From JBCDBL01 sp039183635 (GTDB lineage Bacteria > Pseudomonadota > Alphaproteobacteria > Caulobacterales > Parvularculaceae), in assembly GCA_039183635.1 (NCBI GenBank), contig JBCDBL010000003.1:1-64000 (forward strand): 64,000 nt of DNA. Direction: 5' to 3'. Both the position numbers and the translations under genes were made by a program. Numbering within the stretch: the stretch's first letter is position 1; each line of letters begins with the position of its first letter. Shown here in pieces: positions 28,495 through 37,222 of this stretch. The notes under the pieces were generated by a model. That model saw nothing but the letters and a program-made list of their open reading frames with translations, had not been told where the DNA came from and did no database searches.

Positions 28495-28536
28495 CTAGAT
28501 CATCGGGCGATTAATTGAAATCACCCGATGATCTAG
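28495..28536. repeat. 42-base palindrome in front of the amidohydrolase gene
   Basis: CTAGATCATCGGGcGATT is mirrored by AATCacCCGATGATCTAG around an AT-rich centre, giving a stem of about 17 bp with one mismatched position. A second small stem GTTTTTGG/CCAAAAAC follows at 28568-28591 in the same spacer. It looks like an interspersed palindromic element or a 5' leader hairpin. Confidence 0.6.
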
Positions 28537-28721
28537 ATTCTTAAGTGGTCGCGCCGGTTAAGGCGAAGTTTTTGGATGGCGAACCAAAAACCGGATTCCA
28601 CTTTTTCACCCGGCGCTCTATCAGATTGACGCTGTCAGGAAAGCCTGAAGCAAAGGCTGATATGCTGTGTTGAACAGCAACGCGGCGATTTCATCTTTAG
28701 AAAGAAGGTTCCGGCGCGGGA

Positions 28722-30149
28722 TCAGCCTTTGGCGGCTGTATCCGCATCGGAGATGACGAAGCAGGAAATCGCTTTGTCCTTCAGCGTTTCGCAGGCAGCG
28801 ACCGCTTCGATTTCGCTCATCTTCGTGAAGCGAGCGCGATAGAGGGTTGGCTCGCCGTCGCGGGGCGTTTCGATGACGGCCCGCTTGCGCTCCATGAGCG
28901 CGCCGGCGAAGGCCGCTTCCTCCAGCTCTTTTTGAGCCAGCGCTTTTGACGAATAGGCGCCGATTTGCACGGCCCACTCGGCGCGAGAGAGGGCCTCAAG
29001 GTCCCCTTCGCCAACGAAGCCCTGCAGGTCGGGCGTCAGCGCCGCGATCCGTGCACGCTGCACTTCGTTAAGGTCGTCGGGGTCGGCGGATGCGATCAGC
29101 GCGCCGATGGTGTCCGTTTGAGGCGGTATTTCTTTTGACAGAACGCCGTTGATGGTGACGACGTCGTTGCTGGCTGGCGCATCCATTGCGGCTGCAGCCG
29201 TCATGATCTCCCGGCGCAGCGCTTCATTGTCGGCGACGGTGGGTGCAGCTTTTTCTGCAGCAAGACGCGCAACCAGCGTTGGTTTGAGGCGCGGCGCCGG
29301 TTTTTTCCGGTGGAGAGCGGCGATGAGCGTCGGGTTCTTTTTAAGGCGCGCAAATCCCTTGGTTAGAATCTCGCGCATGTGACGGTCGCGGGTGGCTGAG
29401 GAGCGTCCGCCGAGCACAATGCCAATGAGGCGCTGACCGTCGCGGGTCGCCGTCGTCGCAAGGTTAAAGCCCGAGCGGCGCGTGTAGCCGGTCTTAAGTC
29501 CGTCCGCGCCCTTGAAGCTGCGCACAAGCGCGTTGTGCGTGCGGTAGGTGCGGCCATTCCAGGAAAAGCTCTTCGCCGAAAAATAGTAGAAGTACTGAGG
29601 GAAGTCCTGGCTGACGCGCCGCGCCAGGACGCCAAGGTCCCGCGCCGTCGTTAACTGTTTCGAATTCGGCAGGCCAGATGCGTTGCGGAAGGTCGTGCGT
29701 TTCATCCCGAGCTTACGCGCCTTTGTCGTCATTTTACGCGCGAACCGCCATTCCGAACCGGAGATGCTTTCCGCCACAACCACCGCGACATCGTTCGCCG
29801 ATTTCACCACCAGCGCTTCAATGGCGCTTTCAACGGTAATCGTGGAACCGGCTTTGACGCCGAGTTTCGACGGCGGCTGGCCGGCTGCGTTCTTGGATAC
29901 TTTAAGCTTCGACTGCAGCGTTAAGTTTCCCGCCTCCAACTCTTCAAAGAGGAGGTAGAGGGTCATCATCTTCGTTAACGATGCCGGATAGCGACGCTGG
30001 GTGGAATAACGGTCGAAAAGCACGTCTCCGGATTCGGCGTGCATCACAAAGGCGGCGTATTTCGAATTGGCGCTGGACGGCCCAGCCGCGGCGGCCCAGA
30101 CGCACAGCGCAAAAGCGAAAACGGAAACACAACGAAATACCGAACGCAT
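28722..30149 (-). CDS. D-alanyl-D-alanine carboxypeptidase with C-terminal SPOR domain
   Basis: A penicillin-binding D,D-carboxypeptidase (475 residues) that trims peptidoglycan pentapeptides in the periplasm. It has a signal peptide (1-27), the S11 peptidase motifs SLTK (Ser57, Lys60), SAN (KSANDVAVVV) and KTG (LKTGYT), and a C-terminal SPOR domain (AEWAVQIGAYSSKALAQKEL onward) that binds denuded septal glycan. A linker of about 150 residues separates them. I chose the ATG at 30149 (GAGG eight bases upstream); the frame is open to 30284 but those upstream residues are not signal-like. A division-site role follows from SPOR. Confidence 0.93.
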   Translation of the reverse strand: MRSVFRCVSVFAFALCVWAAAAGPSSANSKYAAFVMHAESGDVLFDRYSTQRRYPASLTKMMTLYLLFEELEAGNLTLQSKLKVSKNAAGQPPSKLGVKAGSTITVESAIEALVVKSANDVAVVVAESISGSEWRFARKMTTKARKLGMKRTTFRNASGLPNSKQLTTARDLGVLARRVSQDFPQYFYYFSAKSFSWNGRTYRTHNALVRSFKGADGLKTGYTRRSGFNLATTATRDGQRLIGIVLGGRSSATRDRHMREILTKGFARLKKNPTLIAALHRKKPAPRLKPTLVARLAAEKAAPTVADNEALRREIMTAAAAMDAPASNDVVTINGVLSKEIPPQTDTIGALIASADPDDLNEVQRARIAALTPDLQGFVGEGDLEALSRAEWAVQIGAYSSKALAQKELEEAAFAGALMERKRAVIETPRDGEPTLYRARFTKMSEIEAVAACETLKDKAISCFVISDADTAAKG

Positions 30150-30401
30150 GCAGCGACCCTCGCTCATTCCAATTAAATTTTCAATGTCTCGGAAGGCCCC
30201 GACCCATGATCGACGATCACTTTTTTCGCCGCGATGGGGGAAAGGAGACGCCTCGCCCAAACACCTCGGCATGATTCCTAGCAAACGCCGTGCCGCGAAC
30301 GACCGCGACCGTCAAATCATCGGTAATGAGGGTAAACGCTTGGTTAACGTTTACGTCCTGAAGGGCGCTCAAAAGAATTTTGTGCATCGCAACAAAAATG
30401 C

Positions 30402-30429
30402 TTGACCCGGGGAAAAAGATGATTATGTT
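30402..30429 (+). promoter_or_regulatory. sigma-70-like promoter of the phasin gene
   Basis: TTGACC (30402-30407), a 16-base spacer, and TATGTT (30424-30429) lie about 90 bases before the phasin ATG. The rest of the spacer 30150-30516 shows no gene. Confidence 0.5.
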
Positions 30430-30516
30430 GCGCTGCACAACGGCCGGGAACTGGCGAGTTTCAGGCGTACCCGCTGTTCATCGACTTGAAAAATAAGCCA
30501 TTCCAAGGAGTTCACC

Positions 30517-30963
30517 ATGGCGGAGACGAAAAAAACAGAAAAGTCCGCTGATCCGTTCGGCATTACGTCGAGCTTCAGCCCGGAAAGCTTTAAAGAAGGC
30601 TATGAGAAAGTAACCGCGAGCATGACCGACTACGCCGATTTTCATCGCGATGCGGTCGATGCGCTGATTAAATCTGCTGGCGTGTTTGCTAAAGGCGTCG
30701 AAAAACTGACGTCCGAAAATGCAGCGTTCGCAAAAGCGGCGCTCGACGAAGGCGTTTCCACGGCGAAATCGGCTGCGTCCTCAGGCTCCGTTCAGGAAGC
30801 CATGGACATCCAGGCCGAGTTCATGCGTGGTCGCGTTGAGAAAAACCTCAACCAGATCAACAAAGTCGCCGAGATCTTCGTAGAGACCTCAAAGCAGGCG
30901 AGCGAGCCCCTGGCGGAGCGCTATGGCCAGTTTGTTGAAAAAATTCAGACTTACCGCCCGTAA
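30517..30963 (+). CDS. phasin family protein
   Basis: A 148-residue, almost entirely helical protein of the phasin family (PhaP-type), which coats polyhydroxyalkanoate granules and can act on other lipid inclusions. Family features are the FKEGYEKVTASMTDYADFHRD segment and the later MDIQAEFMRGRVEKNLNQ and QASEPLAERY. It has no signal peptide and few hydrophobic residues. AAGGAG precedes the ATG. A strong terminator follows, so it is a single-gene transcript. No PHA synthase lies in the window. Confidence 0.9.
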   Translation: MAETKKTEKSADPFGITSSFSPESFKEGYEKVTASMTDYADFHRDAVDALIKSAGVFAKGVEKLTSENAAFAKAALDEGVSTAKSAASSGSVQEAMDIQAEFMRGRVEKNLNQINKVAEIFVETSKQASEPLAERYGQFVEKIQTYRP

Positions 30964-31008
30964 GAGCGGCCTTCAATTTGTAGCGTAAAATTTAGTTGCG
31001 TATCCGAA

Positions 31009-31042
31009 AGAGCCCGGTGATTCATCGCCGGGCTCTTTTTTT
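31009..31042 (+). terminator. Rho-independent terminator after the phasin gene
   Basis: AGAGCCCGG pairs with CCGGGCTCT around a 10-base loop, followed by seven Ts. It is a textbook intrinsic terminator. Confidence 0.9.
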
Positions 31043-31185
31043 GCGTTTTTTCTTGCAGCCGCAACGGCTCGTTCGCTTGTGATTTAGCGCGACCTACACT
31101 GCAGTCCAGTTTTCGAAACCCGGCATTTTCGCCGCGTAAAGCGAATTTTCGTTTGGGCGCTCAGGTTTGCGTCTTTTCAACCAAG

Positions 31186-31214
31186 TTCGGTTACCTATTT
31201 AATTCGTGTATAAT
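31186..31214 (+). promoter_or_regulatory. probable clpSA promoter
   Basis: A perfect -10 box TATAAT at 31209-31214 with TTCGGT 17 bases upstream lies about 75 bases before clpS. Confidence 0.5.
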
Positions 31215-31289
31215 GAGAACGACTGTCTTTCGTGAGACGGTAAGTTGCGATGACGAAGGAGCGCGCCGGCGATTACGGCGCGGGGCCAG

Positions 31290-31655
31290 ATGGCGTTAAA
31301 CGATAAGAGTATGGCGGAAGAAGACGATAACGCGCCGGGGGCGGGTGACGACGAGCCGGGGTTCGGCGTTGGCGTGATTTCAAAGACCGCGCCGAAAACC
31401 AAACGGCCGTCGCTCTACAAAGTGCTGCTCCTGAACGACGACTATACGCCGCAGGAGTTTGTCGTCTGGCTTCTGCAGGCGATTTTCAAGAAAGACCCCG
31501 AGGACGCCATGCGCGTGATGTTGCACGTCCACCAGAATGGCGTCGGCATTTGCGGGGTCTATACTTACGAAATCGCCGAGACGAAGGTCGCGCAGGTCAT
31601 GGAAGTCTCGCGGCGTAATCAGCATCCGCTGCAGTGTACGATGGAACGGGAGTAG
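31290..31655 (+). CDS. clpS: ATP-dependent Clp protease adaptor ClpS
   Basis: The N-end-rule adaptor of ClpAP, which delivers proteins with destabilising N-termini to ClpA. The core fold is clear from [17 protein letters not shown] through the [19 protein letters not shown] and [16 protein letters not shown] segments. The N-terminal extension is acidic and disordered. An ATG at 31311 is an alternative start seven codons in. ClpA begins six bases after its stop. The length (121) is slightly above the usual 105-115. Confidence 0.95.
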   Translation: MALNDKSMAEEDDNAPGAGDDEPGFGVGVISKTAPKTKRPSLYKVLLLNDDYTPQEFVVWLLQAIFKKDPEDAMRVMLHVHQNGVGICGVYTYEIAETKVAQVMEVSRRNQHPLQCTMERE

Positions 31656-31660
31656 GTAAG

Positions 31661-34006
31661 GTGGCGTCATTTTCCAGAAGTCTCGACGAGGCTTTGCATC
31701 GCGCAATTGCGCTCGCGACAGAGCGCGAACATGAGTTGGCGACCCTTGAGCATCTGCTCCTGGCGTTAACGGACGACCGGGACGCGGCGGCGGTGATGCG
31801 CGCGTGCAATGTCGACATCGATCTCCTGCGCCGTAATCTTTACGAATTTATCGAAAACGAGCTTTCCAACCTCAAGCTCGAAAACAACGAGCAGGCGAAA
31901 CCGACAGCGAGTTTCCAGCGGGTTATTCAGCGCGCGGTTATTCATGTGCAGTCGTCGGGCCGTGAAGAGGTCACGGGCGCGAACGTGCTTGTGGCGCTTT
32001 TTGCCGAGCGTGAGTCGCACGCGGCGCATTTCCTCCAGGCGCAGGACATGACCCGTTTCGACGCCGTAAATTATATGTCCCACGGTCTTGCTAAAAGGCC
32101 CGGCGAGGCGACGTCACGGCCCGTGCGTGGCGCTAGTAATCCGGGGGCGGAAGCGGAGCCGGGCGCCAAGCAGGAGGACGCACTCGCTTCTTACTGCATC
32201 GATCTCAACACCAAGGCCCGCGCCGGGAAGATTGACCCGCTGATCGGCCGAGAAAGTGAAATCGAACGCGCGATCCAGGTTCTTTGTCGCCGGCGGAAGA
32301 ACAACCCCTTGCTGGTGGGCGATCCGGGCGTTGGCAAGACGGCGATCGCTGAAGGACTTGCGCTGAAGATTGTCGATGAGGATGTGCCGGAGGTTTTGGA
32401 AGACGCGACCATTTACGCGCTCGATATGGGCGCGCTGCTTGCGGGCACGCGCTACCGCGGTGATTTTGAAGAGCGAATCAAGGCGGTTTTGAAAGAACTG
32501 GAAGAACTTGAAGACGCCATTCTGTTCATCGACGAAATCCACACTGTTATCGGCGCCGGGGCGACGTCGGGCGGCGCCATGGACGCATCGAACCTCTTGA
32601 AGCCGGCATTGCAGTCCGGAACTCTGCGCTGCATGGGCTCAACGACGTATAAGGAATATCGACAGCATTTCGAAAAAGACCGCGCGCTCGCCCGCCGGTT
32701 CCAGAAAATCGATGTGGTCGAACCGTCGAAAGCCGACACCATCAAGATCCTCGATGGGCTGAAGCCATATTTCGAAGAGCATCACAAAATTAAATACACC
32801 AATGATGCGATTGAAGCGGCTGCGGAGCTTTCGTCGAAATACATGACCGACCGGAAATTGCCCGACAAGGCGATTGACGTGATCGACGAAGCCGGTGCAC
32901 GGCAAATGCTGTTTCCCGCGGATGAGCGCAAGACCACCATCGACACGCCAGAGATTGAGGAAATTGTCGCCAAGATGGCGCGCATTCCGCCGAAATCGGT
33001 ATCAAAGTCGGATACGGACCGGTTGCAGAAACTTGGCGAGGATCTGCGCCGCGTCGTGTTTGGTCAGGACGAGGCCATCGACCAGTTGGCGGCGGCGATC
33101 AAGCTGTCGCGCGCTGGCCTTCGCGAGCCGGAAAAGCCCATCGGGTCTTATCTCTTCGCCGGTCCCACCGGCGTCGGCAAGACGGAGGTCGCCAAGCAGC
33201 TCGGTTTCGCCCTCGGCGTGGAGCTGATCCGTTTCGACATGTCGGAATATATGGAGCGCCACACGGTCTCGCGCCTCATCGGCGCGCCGCCCGGCTATGT
33301 GGGTTTCGATCAGGGCGGCCTTTTGACCGACGCCATCGATCAGCACCCGCACTGTGTCCTCCTGCTCGACGAGATCGAAAAGGCGCATCCGGAGATTTTC
33401 AATATTCTCCTGCAGGTGATGGACAACGGCCAGTTGACCGACACCAACGGGCGCAAGATCGACTTCCGTAATGTCATCATTATCATGACGACCAACGCCG
33501 GCGCGTCGGACGCCGCGAAATTCGCCATCGGCTTTGCGGGCGGCAAGAAAACCGACGAAACCGATGCGGCGATCAGGAGGCTGTTCACGCCGGAATTTAG
33601 GAACCGTCTCGACGCGACGATCCAGTTCGCCGGTCTGTCGCCGGTGATCATTGACCGCATCGTCGAAAAGTTCGTCCTGCAACTCGAAGCCCAGCTGGCG
33701 GATCGCGGCGTCACTTTCGAGCTTACGCCGGACGCAACCAACTGGCTTTCGGAAAAAGGTTTCGATGAGGAAATGGGCGCGCGGCCACTCGCGCGGGTCA
33801 TTCAGGAGCACGTCAAAAAACCGATTGCGGACGAAATCCTGTTCGGCGCGCTCAAGAAGGGCGGCGTCGTCAAGGTGCTGGTCGATGCGGACGACAAAAC
33901 GAAGCTCGCCTTTGAGTATATTCCCGACGAGGAAGGCGCTGAAAACCGTAAAGACGCCGGGGACGAGGGTGATGATGGCGCTAACGTGCCCGCGCTCGTG
34001 GAGTAG
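31661..34006 (+). CDS. clpA: ATP-dependent Clp protease ATP-binding subunit ClpA
   Basis: The AAA+ unfoldase of the ClpAP protease (781 residues). The Clp N-domain (1-140) is followed by two AAA+ modules with Walker A GDPGVGKT at about 220 and GPTGVGKT at about 501, Walker B LFIDEIHT and [10 protein letters not shown], and the C-terminal D2 domain with [11 protein letters not shown] chose a GTG start at 31661, which gives the normal [17 protein letters not shown]-terminus and has GGGAG upstream; the frame opens at 31634 but inside clpS. It is translated just after clpS, as usual in alphaproteobacteria. A C-terminal acidic tail of about 20 residues is longer than in E. coli. Confidence 0.97.
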   Translation: MASFSRSLDEALHRAIALATEREHELATLEHLLLALTDDRDAAAVMRACNVDIDLLRRNLYEFIENELSNLKLENNEQAKPTASFQRVIQRAVIHVQSSGREEVTGANVLVALFAERESHAAHFLQAQDMTRFDAVNYMSHGLAKRPGEATSRPVRGASNPGAEAEPGAKQEDALASYCIDLNTKARAGKIDPLIGRESEIERAIQVLCRRRKNNPLLVGDPGVGKTAIAEGLALKIVDEDVPEVLEDATIYALDMGALLAGTRYRGDFEERIKAVLKELEELEDAILFIDEIHTVIGAGATSGGAMDASNLLKPALQSGTLRCMGSTTYKEYRQHFEKDRALARRFQKIDVVEPSKADTIKILDGLKPYFEEHHKIKYTNDAIEAAAELSSKYMTDRKLPDKAIDVIDEAGARQMLFPADERKTTIDTPEIEEIVAKMARIPPKSVSKSDTDRLQKLGEDLRRVVFGQDEAIDQLAAAIKLSRAGLREPEKPIGSYLFAGPTGVGKTEVAKQLGFALGVELIRFDMSEYMERHTVSRLIGAPPGYVGFDQGGLLTDAIDQHPHCVLLLDEIEKAHPEIFNILLQVMDNGQLTDTNGRKIDFRNVIIIMTTNAGASDAAKFAIGFAGGKKTDETDAAIRRLFTPEFRNRLDATIQFAGLSPVIIDRIVEKFVLQLEAQLADRGVTFELTPDATNWLSEKGFDEEMGARPLARVIQEHVKKPIADEILFGALKKGGVVKVLVDADDKTKLAFEYIPDEEGAENRKDAGDEGDDGANVPALVE

Positions 34007-34097
34007 CCTCGGCGAATAGGCTGCTCCTGCGTAGCGGGCGCCCTTGCGGCGCCGCGCCATTGACCTCGCGGCCGAGAGCGGTCAACCTGTCACGTTA

Positions 34098-34766
34098 ATG
34101 GGCGAGGCGGGGCAGGAAAATTATTACAGAGACGGGTATGCGCTGGTTGAAGGCGCAGCGCCCGGCATTGTCGCGCGAAAGCTCCTCGGGTTCCTGCATC
34201 GCGATCTCACGCAGAACCCCGGCGTTTTGAAGAATTTTCTATCGCAGTCGCCTATTACGAAAAAACCTTCCTACGAGTTTTACGGCTATCGCCACCCGAC
34301 AGTTTGGGGCTTCCACTGGGGGCTGACGTCACGCATGGCGACGCTGACGGGTAAGCGCCTCGCGCCGACCTATGCGTATTTCAGGGTCTACTCAAAGGAC
34401 GATCTCTGCATCGTGCATTCGGACCGCGAGTCCTGCGAGCATTCTTTTTCCATGGCGCTTGGTTATAGCGATGACGTGATCTGGCCGTTTGAAATCGATG
34501 ATACCGGCCGTGACTTTCAAACGGCGCGGGCGATGGCGCCGGCGAATGATTTCGGCGACGCGTCGCCGCGCACCGTGATGCTTAATCCGGGCGACGCCAT
34601 TCTTTACCAGGGATGTGCGTACCGCCATGGGCGCACCACGCCCAACCCGAACCGATGGTCGGCTCATCTCTTCCTGCATTGGGTCGATCTGGATGGTCCG
34701 TTTGCGGATTTCGCGTTCGATAAACAGAACATGCCGGACCCGGGCGATTTCGAGTTTCCTGGATAG
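34098..34766 (+). CDS. putative 2-oxoglutarate/Fe(II)-oxygenase-like protein
   Basis: A 222-residue protein with a possible double-stranded beta-helix core. HSDRESCEHSFS supplies an HxD pair, and GDAILYQGCAYRHGRTTP plus NPNRWSAHLFLHW supply a distal His and Arg, the pattern of Fe(II)/2-oxoglutarate dioxygenases. I infer hydroxylase-like chemistry but the substrate is unknown. The reading frame is open to a TTG at 34044; ATG 34098 is used although no clear ribosome-binding site is visible, so the start is uncertain. It lies 91 bases after clpA. Confidence 0.65.
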   Translation: MGEAGQENYYRDGYALVEGAAPGIVARKLLGFLHRDLTQNPGVLKNFLSQSPITKKPSYEFYGYRHPTVWGFHWGLTSRMATLTGKRLAPTYAYFRVYSKDDLCIVHSDRESCEHSFSMALGYSDDVIWPFEIDDTGRDFQTARAMAPANDFGDASPRTVMLNPGDAILYQGCAYRHGRTTPNPNRWSAHLFLHWVDLDGPFADFAFDKQNMPDPGDFEFPG

Positions 34767-34893
34767 AGCGCCGGGCGCAACGTAGAGCTCGTCTTTTTCG
34801 AACATCTTTCAAAGCATACTGCCACGATGCTGTCAGCATGGATGTGGTAGCGCGATGTTTCGTCAAACACCTGAGTGCAAAGGATTTATAGTG

Positions 34894-35256
34894 ATGAAAA
34901 TGAGTTATTTTGTCGTTGGGACAAACGACATGGACGCCGCTACGAAGTTTTATGACGGATTGTTCGCCCAGTTGGGTCTCAATCAAATGAAGACCGACAG
35001 AATGACCTACTGGATGGGGGAAGACTTTGCGTTTGCTGTGGCGACGCCGTTCGATGAGAAACCGGCGACGAATGGCAACGGAACAATGGTCGGGTTCGAT
35101 GTCGGATCCACCGAGGAAGTAAAACGGCTCTATCAAAAAGCAATTGACCTGGGCGGCGTCTCAGAGGGTGCGCCAAATCAGCGGGGGCCTTACTTTTCCG
35201 CTTATGCGAGAGACCTTGATAAAAACAAGTTATGTTTTTTCACGGAAGAAACCTGA
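34894..35256 (+). CDS. VOC (glyoxalase/bleomycin-resistance) family protein
   Basis: A 120-residue single-domain vicinal-oxygen-chelate protein with the paired beta-alpha-beta-beta-beta units (VVGTNDMDAATKFYDGLF, then FSAYARDLDKNKLCFF). VOC proteins include glyoxalase I, dioxygenases and antibiotic-binding proteins; the subfamily here cannot be named. The ATG at 34894 has an AAAGGA upstream; the frame is open to 34855. A strong bidirectional terminator follows. Confidence 0.85.
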   Translation: MKMSYFVVGTNDMDAATKFYDGLFAQLGLNQMKTDRMTYWMGEDFAFAVATPFDEKPATNGNGTMVGFDVGSTEEVKRLYQKAIDLGGVSEGAPNQRGPYFSAYARDLDKNKLCFFTEET

Positions 35257-35290
35257 CAGGCGTTTTTGAAACCGCAGGCGTTAAAAAGTA

Positions 35291-35329
35291 AAAAGGCCGT
35301 CGCCATGGGAAGGGTTGCGACGGCCTTTT
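35291..35329 (+). terminator. strong bidirectional terminator
   Basis: A 13-bp perfect stem, AAAAGGCCGTCGC / GCGACGGCCTTTT, with a 13-base loop. A/T tracts flank both sides, so it can serve the VOC gene on the plus strand and the DM13 gene on the minus strand. Confidence 0.85.
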
Positions 35330-35447
35330 CTCAAGCGTTGGTTCGTCAGCCTCTGGAGATGGCCGGCTAACCAGGCTTGTTGGCGCACACCGAAAGGGCA
35401 AGGGGGGAGGACATCGGTGCGCGTCTGTTTTCTGTTTTGTTTACGCG

Positions 35448-35966
35448 TCAGGCTTCCTCATGGATCAGGTCGGCGGCGCTCCAGAGTTTCGAATATGCAT
35501 GGCAGTGGATGAGAACCGATTTGTAGGACGCAAGGTCGACGCCTTCCGGCAATTCAAAACGCTGAGCGCCTTTGTTGCTACTGAGCGGCGCGACCAGAAG
35601 CGCGCCATCGGTCGCATTTTTGCCGGTTGTCGATTTTGCTTCTTGCGGCGACAGAAAGACTTTCAAATCGGGCGCATTGCGGGTTTTAAAATCCGCACTG
35701 AGGTCAATGTAGGTTTTGCCGTTTTCGCGAACGATGGACCAGTCGCCGGCCACTTTGAAAGATTTCTTCGTCCAGGCGCCTTTATAAAGTGTTTCGTTAG
35801 CGGCGGTGTCGGTCATTTTATGCATGTCGGCGCCGTCAGACATCTTATCCATCTTTGAGCTATCGGACATAGTGTCTTTATCGGCGGCGAACGCAGGCGC
35901 AGCGATGGCGCCGGCGCTGAGAAGGCTTGCGGCGATCGCGCTCAAAATGATGGTGCGTTTTGTCAT
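35448..35966 (-). CDS. exported DM13-domain protein with Met-rich linker
   Basis: A 172-residue secreted protein. A signal peptide (1-28, ending APAFAA) is followed by a Met/Asp/Lys-rich stretch (DKDTMSDSSKMDKMSDGADM) and a DM13 domain (YKGAWTKKSFKVAGDW... VLIHCHAYSKLWSAADL) with one conserved cysteine. DM13 domains are proposed to act in redox reactions or copper-related electron transfer. AGGGA precedes the ATG at 35966; the frame extends upstream but the signal peptide decides the start. The Met-rich stretch could bind metal (inferred). Confidence 0.88.
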   Translation of the reverse strand: MTKRTIILSAIAASLLSAGAIAAPAFAADKDTMSDSSKMDKMSDGADMHKMTDTAANETLYKGAWTKKSFKVAGDWSIVRENGKTYIDLSADFKTRNAPDLKVFLSPQEAKSTTGKNATDGALLVAPLSSNKGAQRFELPEGVDLASYKSVLIHCHAYSKLWSAADLIHEEA

Positions 35967-36144
35967 GACTATTCCCTGCGTTTCGTTTCTTGAGGCGCGC
36001 CCGTAATGTCGCCGCCTCTCGATGAGCAAGAGATAGGCGCGCCCGGCGATCAACAGCAAAACACAGAAGCGAGAGGCCAATAACGACGCCGTGAGCAGTG
36101 CGGGGCAATCTTTAAACGCTCACCGCAGCTCAAGTGTCTGAACG

Positions 36145-36579
36145 CTAAAGCGCCGCGCGGATTTTCGCGGCCGTCGCTTCCAGGGCGTCGCTGTCCGCCG
36201 GACCGCCTTCAGCATGGGCGCCAAGGCTTTCGCCCTCGTAGACGGGGATAACGTGAAAATGCAGATGAAAGACGGTCTGCCCGGCGGGCGCGCCGTTGAA
36301 CTGTGCAACGCGCACGCCGTCCGGGCTGAGCCCAGTGCGCACCGCCCGGGCGAGTTTTTGCAGACCCGCTGTCAACTCAGCCAGCGCCGCGGGCTCAATG
36401 TCGAGGAGATTGGTCGTGGGCGCATTTTTATGAACGATGAGACAATGGCCGTCGCTTTGGGGAAAGACATCCATAAAGGCGAGAAGATTTTCGTCTTCGA
36501 AGATCTTTGTACACGTCATCTCCCCACGGATGATTTTGCCGAAGATGTTGTCCGGGTTGTAGGCTGTCTCAAGGCTCAT
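36145..36579 (-). CDS. HIT-family nucleotide hydrolase/transferase
   Basis: A 144-residue histidine-triad protein, the last gene of a coupled operon. The HIT motif HLHFHV is near residue 105 (QTVFHLHFHVIPVY), with the upstream NLLDIEPAALAELTAG helix and DGHCLIVHKNAPT typical of HINT/Fhit-like enzymes that hydrolyse phosphoramidates or dinucleoside polyphosphates. Its ATG overlaps the stop codon of the preceding DUF2007-like gene (ATGA), so it is translationally coupled. Confidence 0.95.
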   Translation of the reverse strand: MSLETAYNPDNIFGKIIRGEMTCTKIFEDENLLAFMDVFPQSDGHCLIVHKNAPTTNLLDIEPAALAELTAGLQKLARAVRTGLSPDGVRVAQFNGAPAGQTVFHLHFHVIPVYEGESLGAHAEGGPADSDALEATAAKIRAAL

Positions 36580-36809
36580 GGCGTATCCTCTTCGTTGATG
36601 GCGGCGGCGCCCGATTGCGCATTGGCAAGAAGCGTGCGCGCTTCGGCTTCCTGGTCGTCCGGCACGGCTATACGTACGCCGCCCGGCGCAACCGGCAAAA
36701 CGGAGTTGATGGCGCCGTCTAGGAGTTCCGCGTCGACGCCATGGGATTGCAGAAAACCGATGATGATCTTGGCTTCCTGTTGGTTGTGGGTGCGTTTGAT
36801 GACTTTCAT
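36576..36809 (-). CDS. DUF2007-like small protein
   Basis: A 77-residue cytoplasmic protein of the DUF2007 ('putative signal-transducing') type: MKVIKRTHNQQEAKIIIGFL, SHGVDAELL and a late GGVRIAVPDD strand. Function unknown in the family. AGGAG lies five to six bases before the ATG at 36809. It overlaps both neighbours by ATGA. Its fold is repeated in the N-terminus of the protein encoded just upstream (36806-37222), suggesting tandem duplication. Confidence 0.85.
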   Translation of the reverse strand: MKVIKRTHNQQEAKIIIGFLQSHGVDAELLDGAINSVLPVAPGGVRIAVPDDQEAEARTLLANAQSGAAAINEEDTP

Positions 36810-37222
36810 ACGGGCTCCTGTTTCCTCGTATAATCGCGCGGTATGCGGGTTTTGCAACATCGGCATTCCAGATAACCAGTGTTCCACACAAATGGGACAA
36901 TGGTTGCGAACAGGAAAAAAAACAGCGCGGGAAAAAGCCAACCTTTAATGCGCCGATAATCCTCGCCGCCACAAGCCGGACAGGCCGGCCCGGCTCTGTT
37001 CGGCGCTTTACGCGCTGTCTGGAACAAAGCGAACGCATCTTCGCTTTCAGAACCAGGAACCAGAAGTCGAAAACCGCCAAGGGCGATTCTGTGAGTCGGC
37101 GCCAAAAAAAGGAAGTCGTAGTTGGCGATCTGGGGGTTAAAGCCATGTGCCGACAAGAAACTAAATGCGACGCAGGCTTCCTCCGGGTCGTAGATAGCGC
37201 CTATCTCGCGAAGGACGCTCAT
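36806..37222 (-). CDS. DUF2007-like domain fused to a zinc-ribbon/membrane segment
   Basis: A 138-residue protein. Residues 1-70 (IYDPEEACVAFSFLSAHGFN ... GGFRLLVPGSESEDA) match the DUF2007-like neighbour in pattern: EA, FLxxHG and GGxRxxVP. Then a CPAC pair, a transmembrane helix (KGWLFPALFFFLFATIVPFV) and a second CRCC pair give a split four-cysteine zinc site on either side of the helix. Function unknown. Stop and start overlap the neighbours by ATGA on both sides. Confidence 0.75.
   Translation of the reverse strand: MSVLREIGAIYDPEEACVAFSFLSAHGFNPQIANYDFLFLAPTHRIALGGFRLLVPGSESEDAFALFQTARKAPNRAGPACPACGGEDYRRIKGWLFPALFFFLFATIVPFVWNTGYLECRCCKTRIPRDYTRKQEPV

Noticed and set aside
33002..34060. 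A 352-codon minus-strand frame over clpA
   Set aside because: Antisense shadow of clpA, no recognisable domain.
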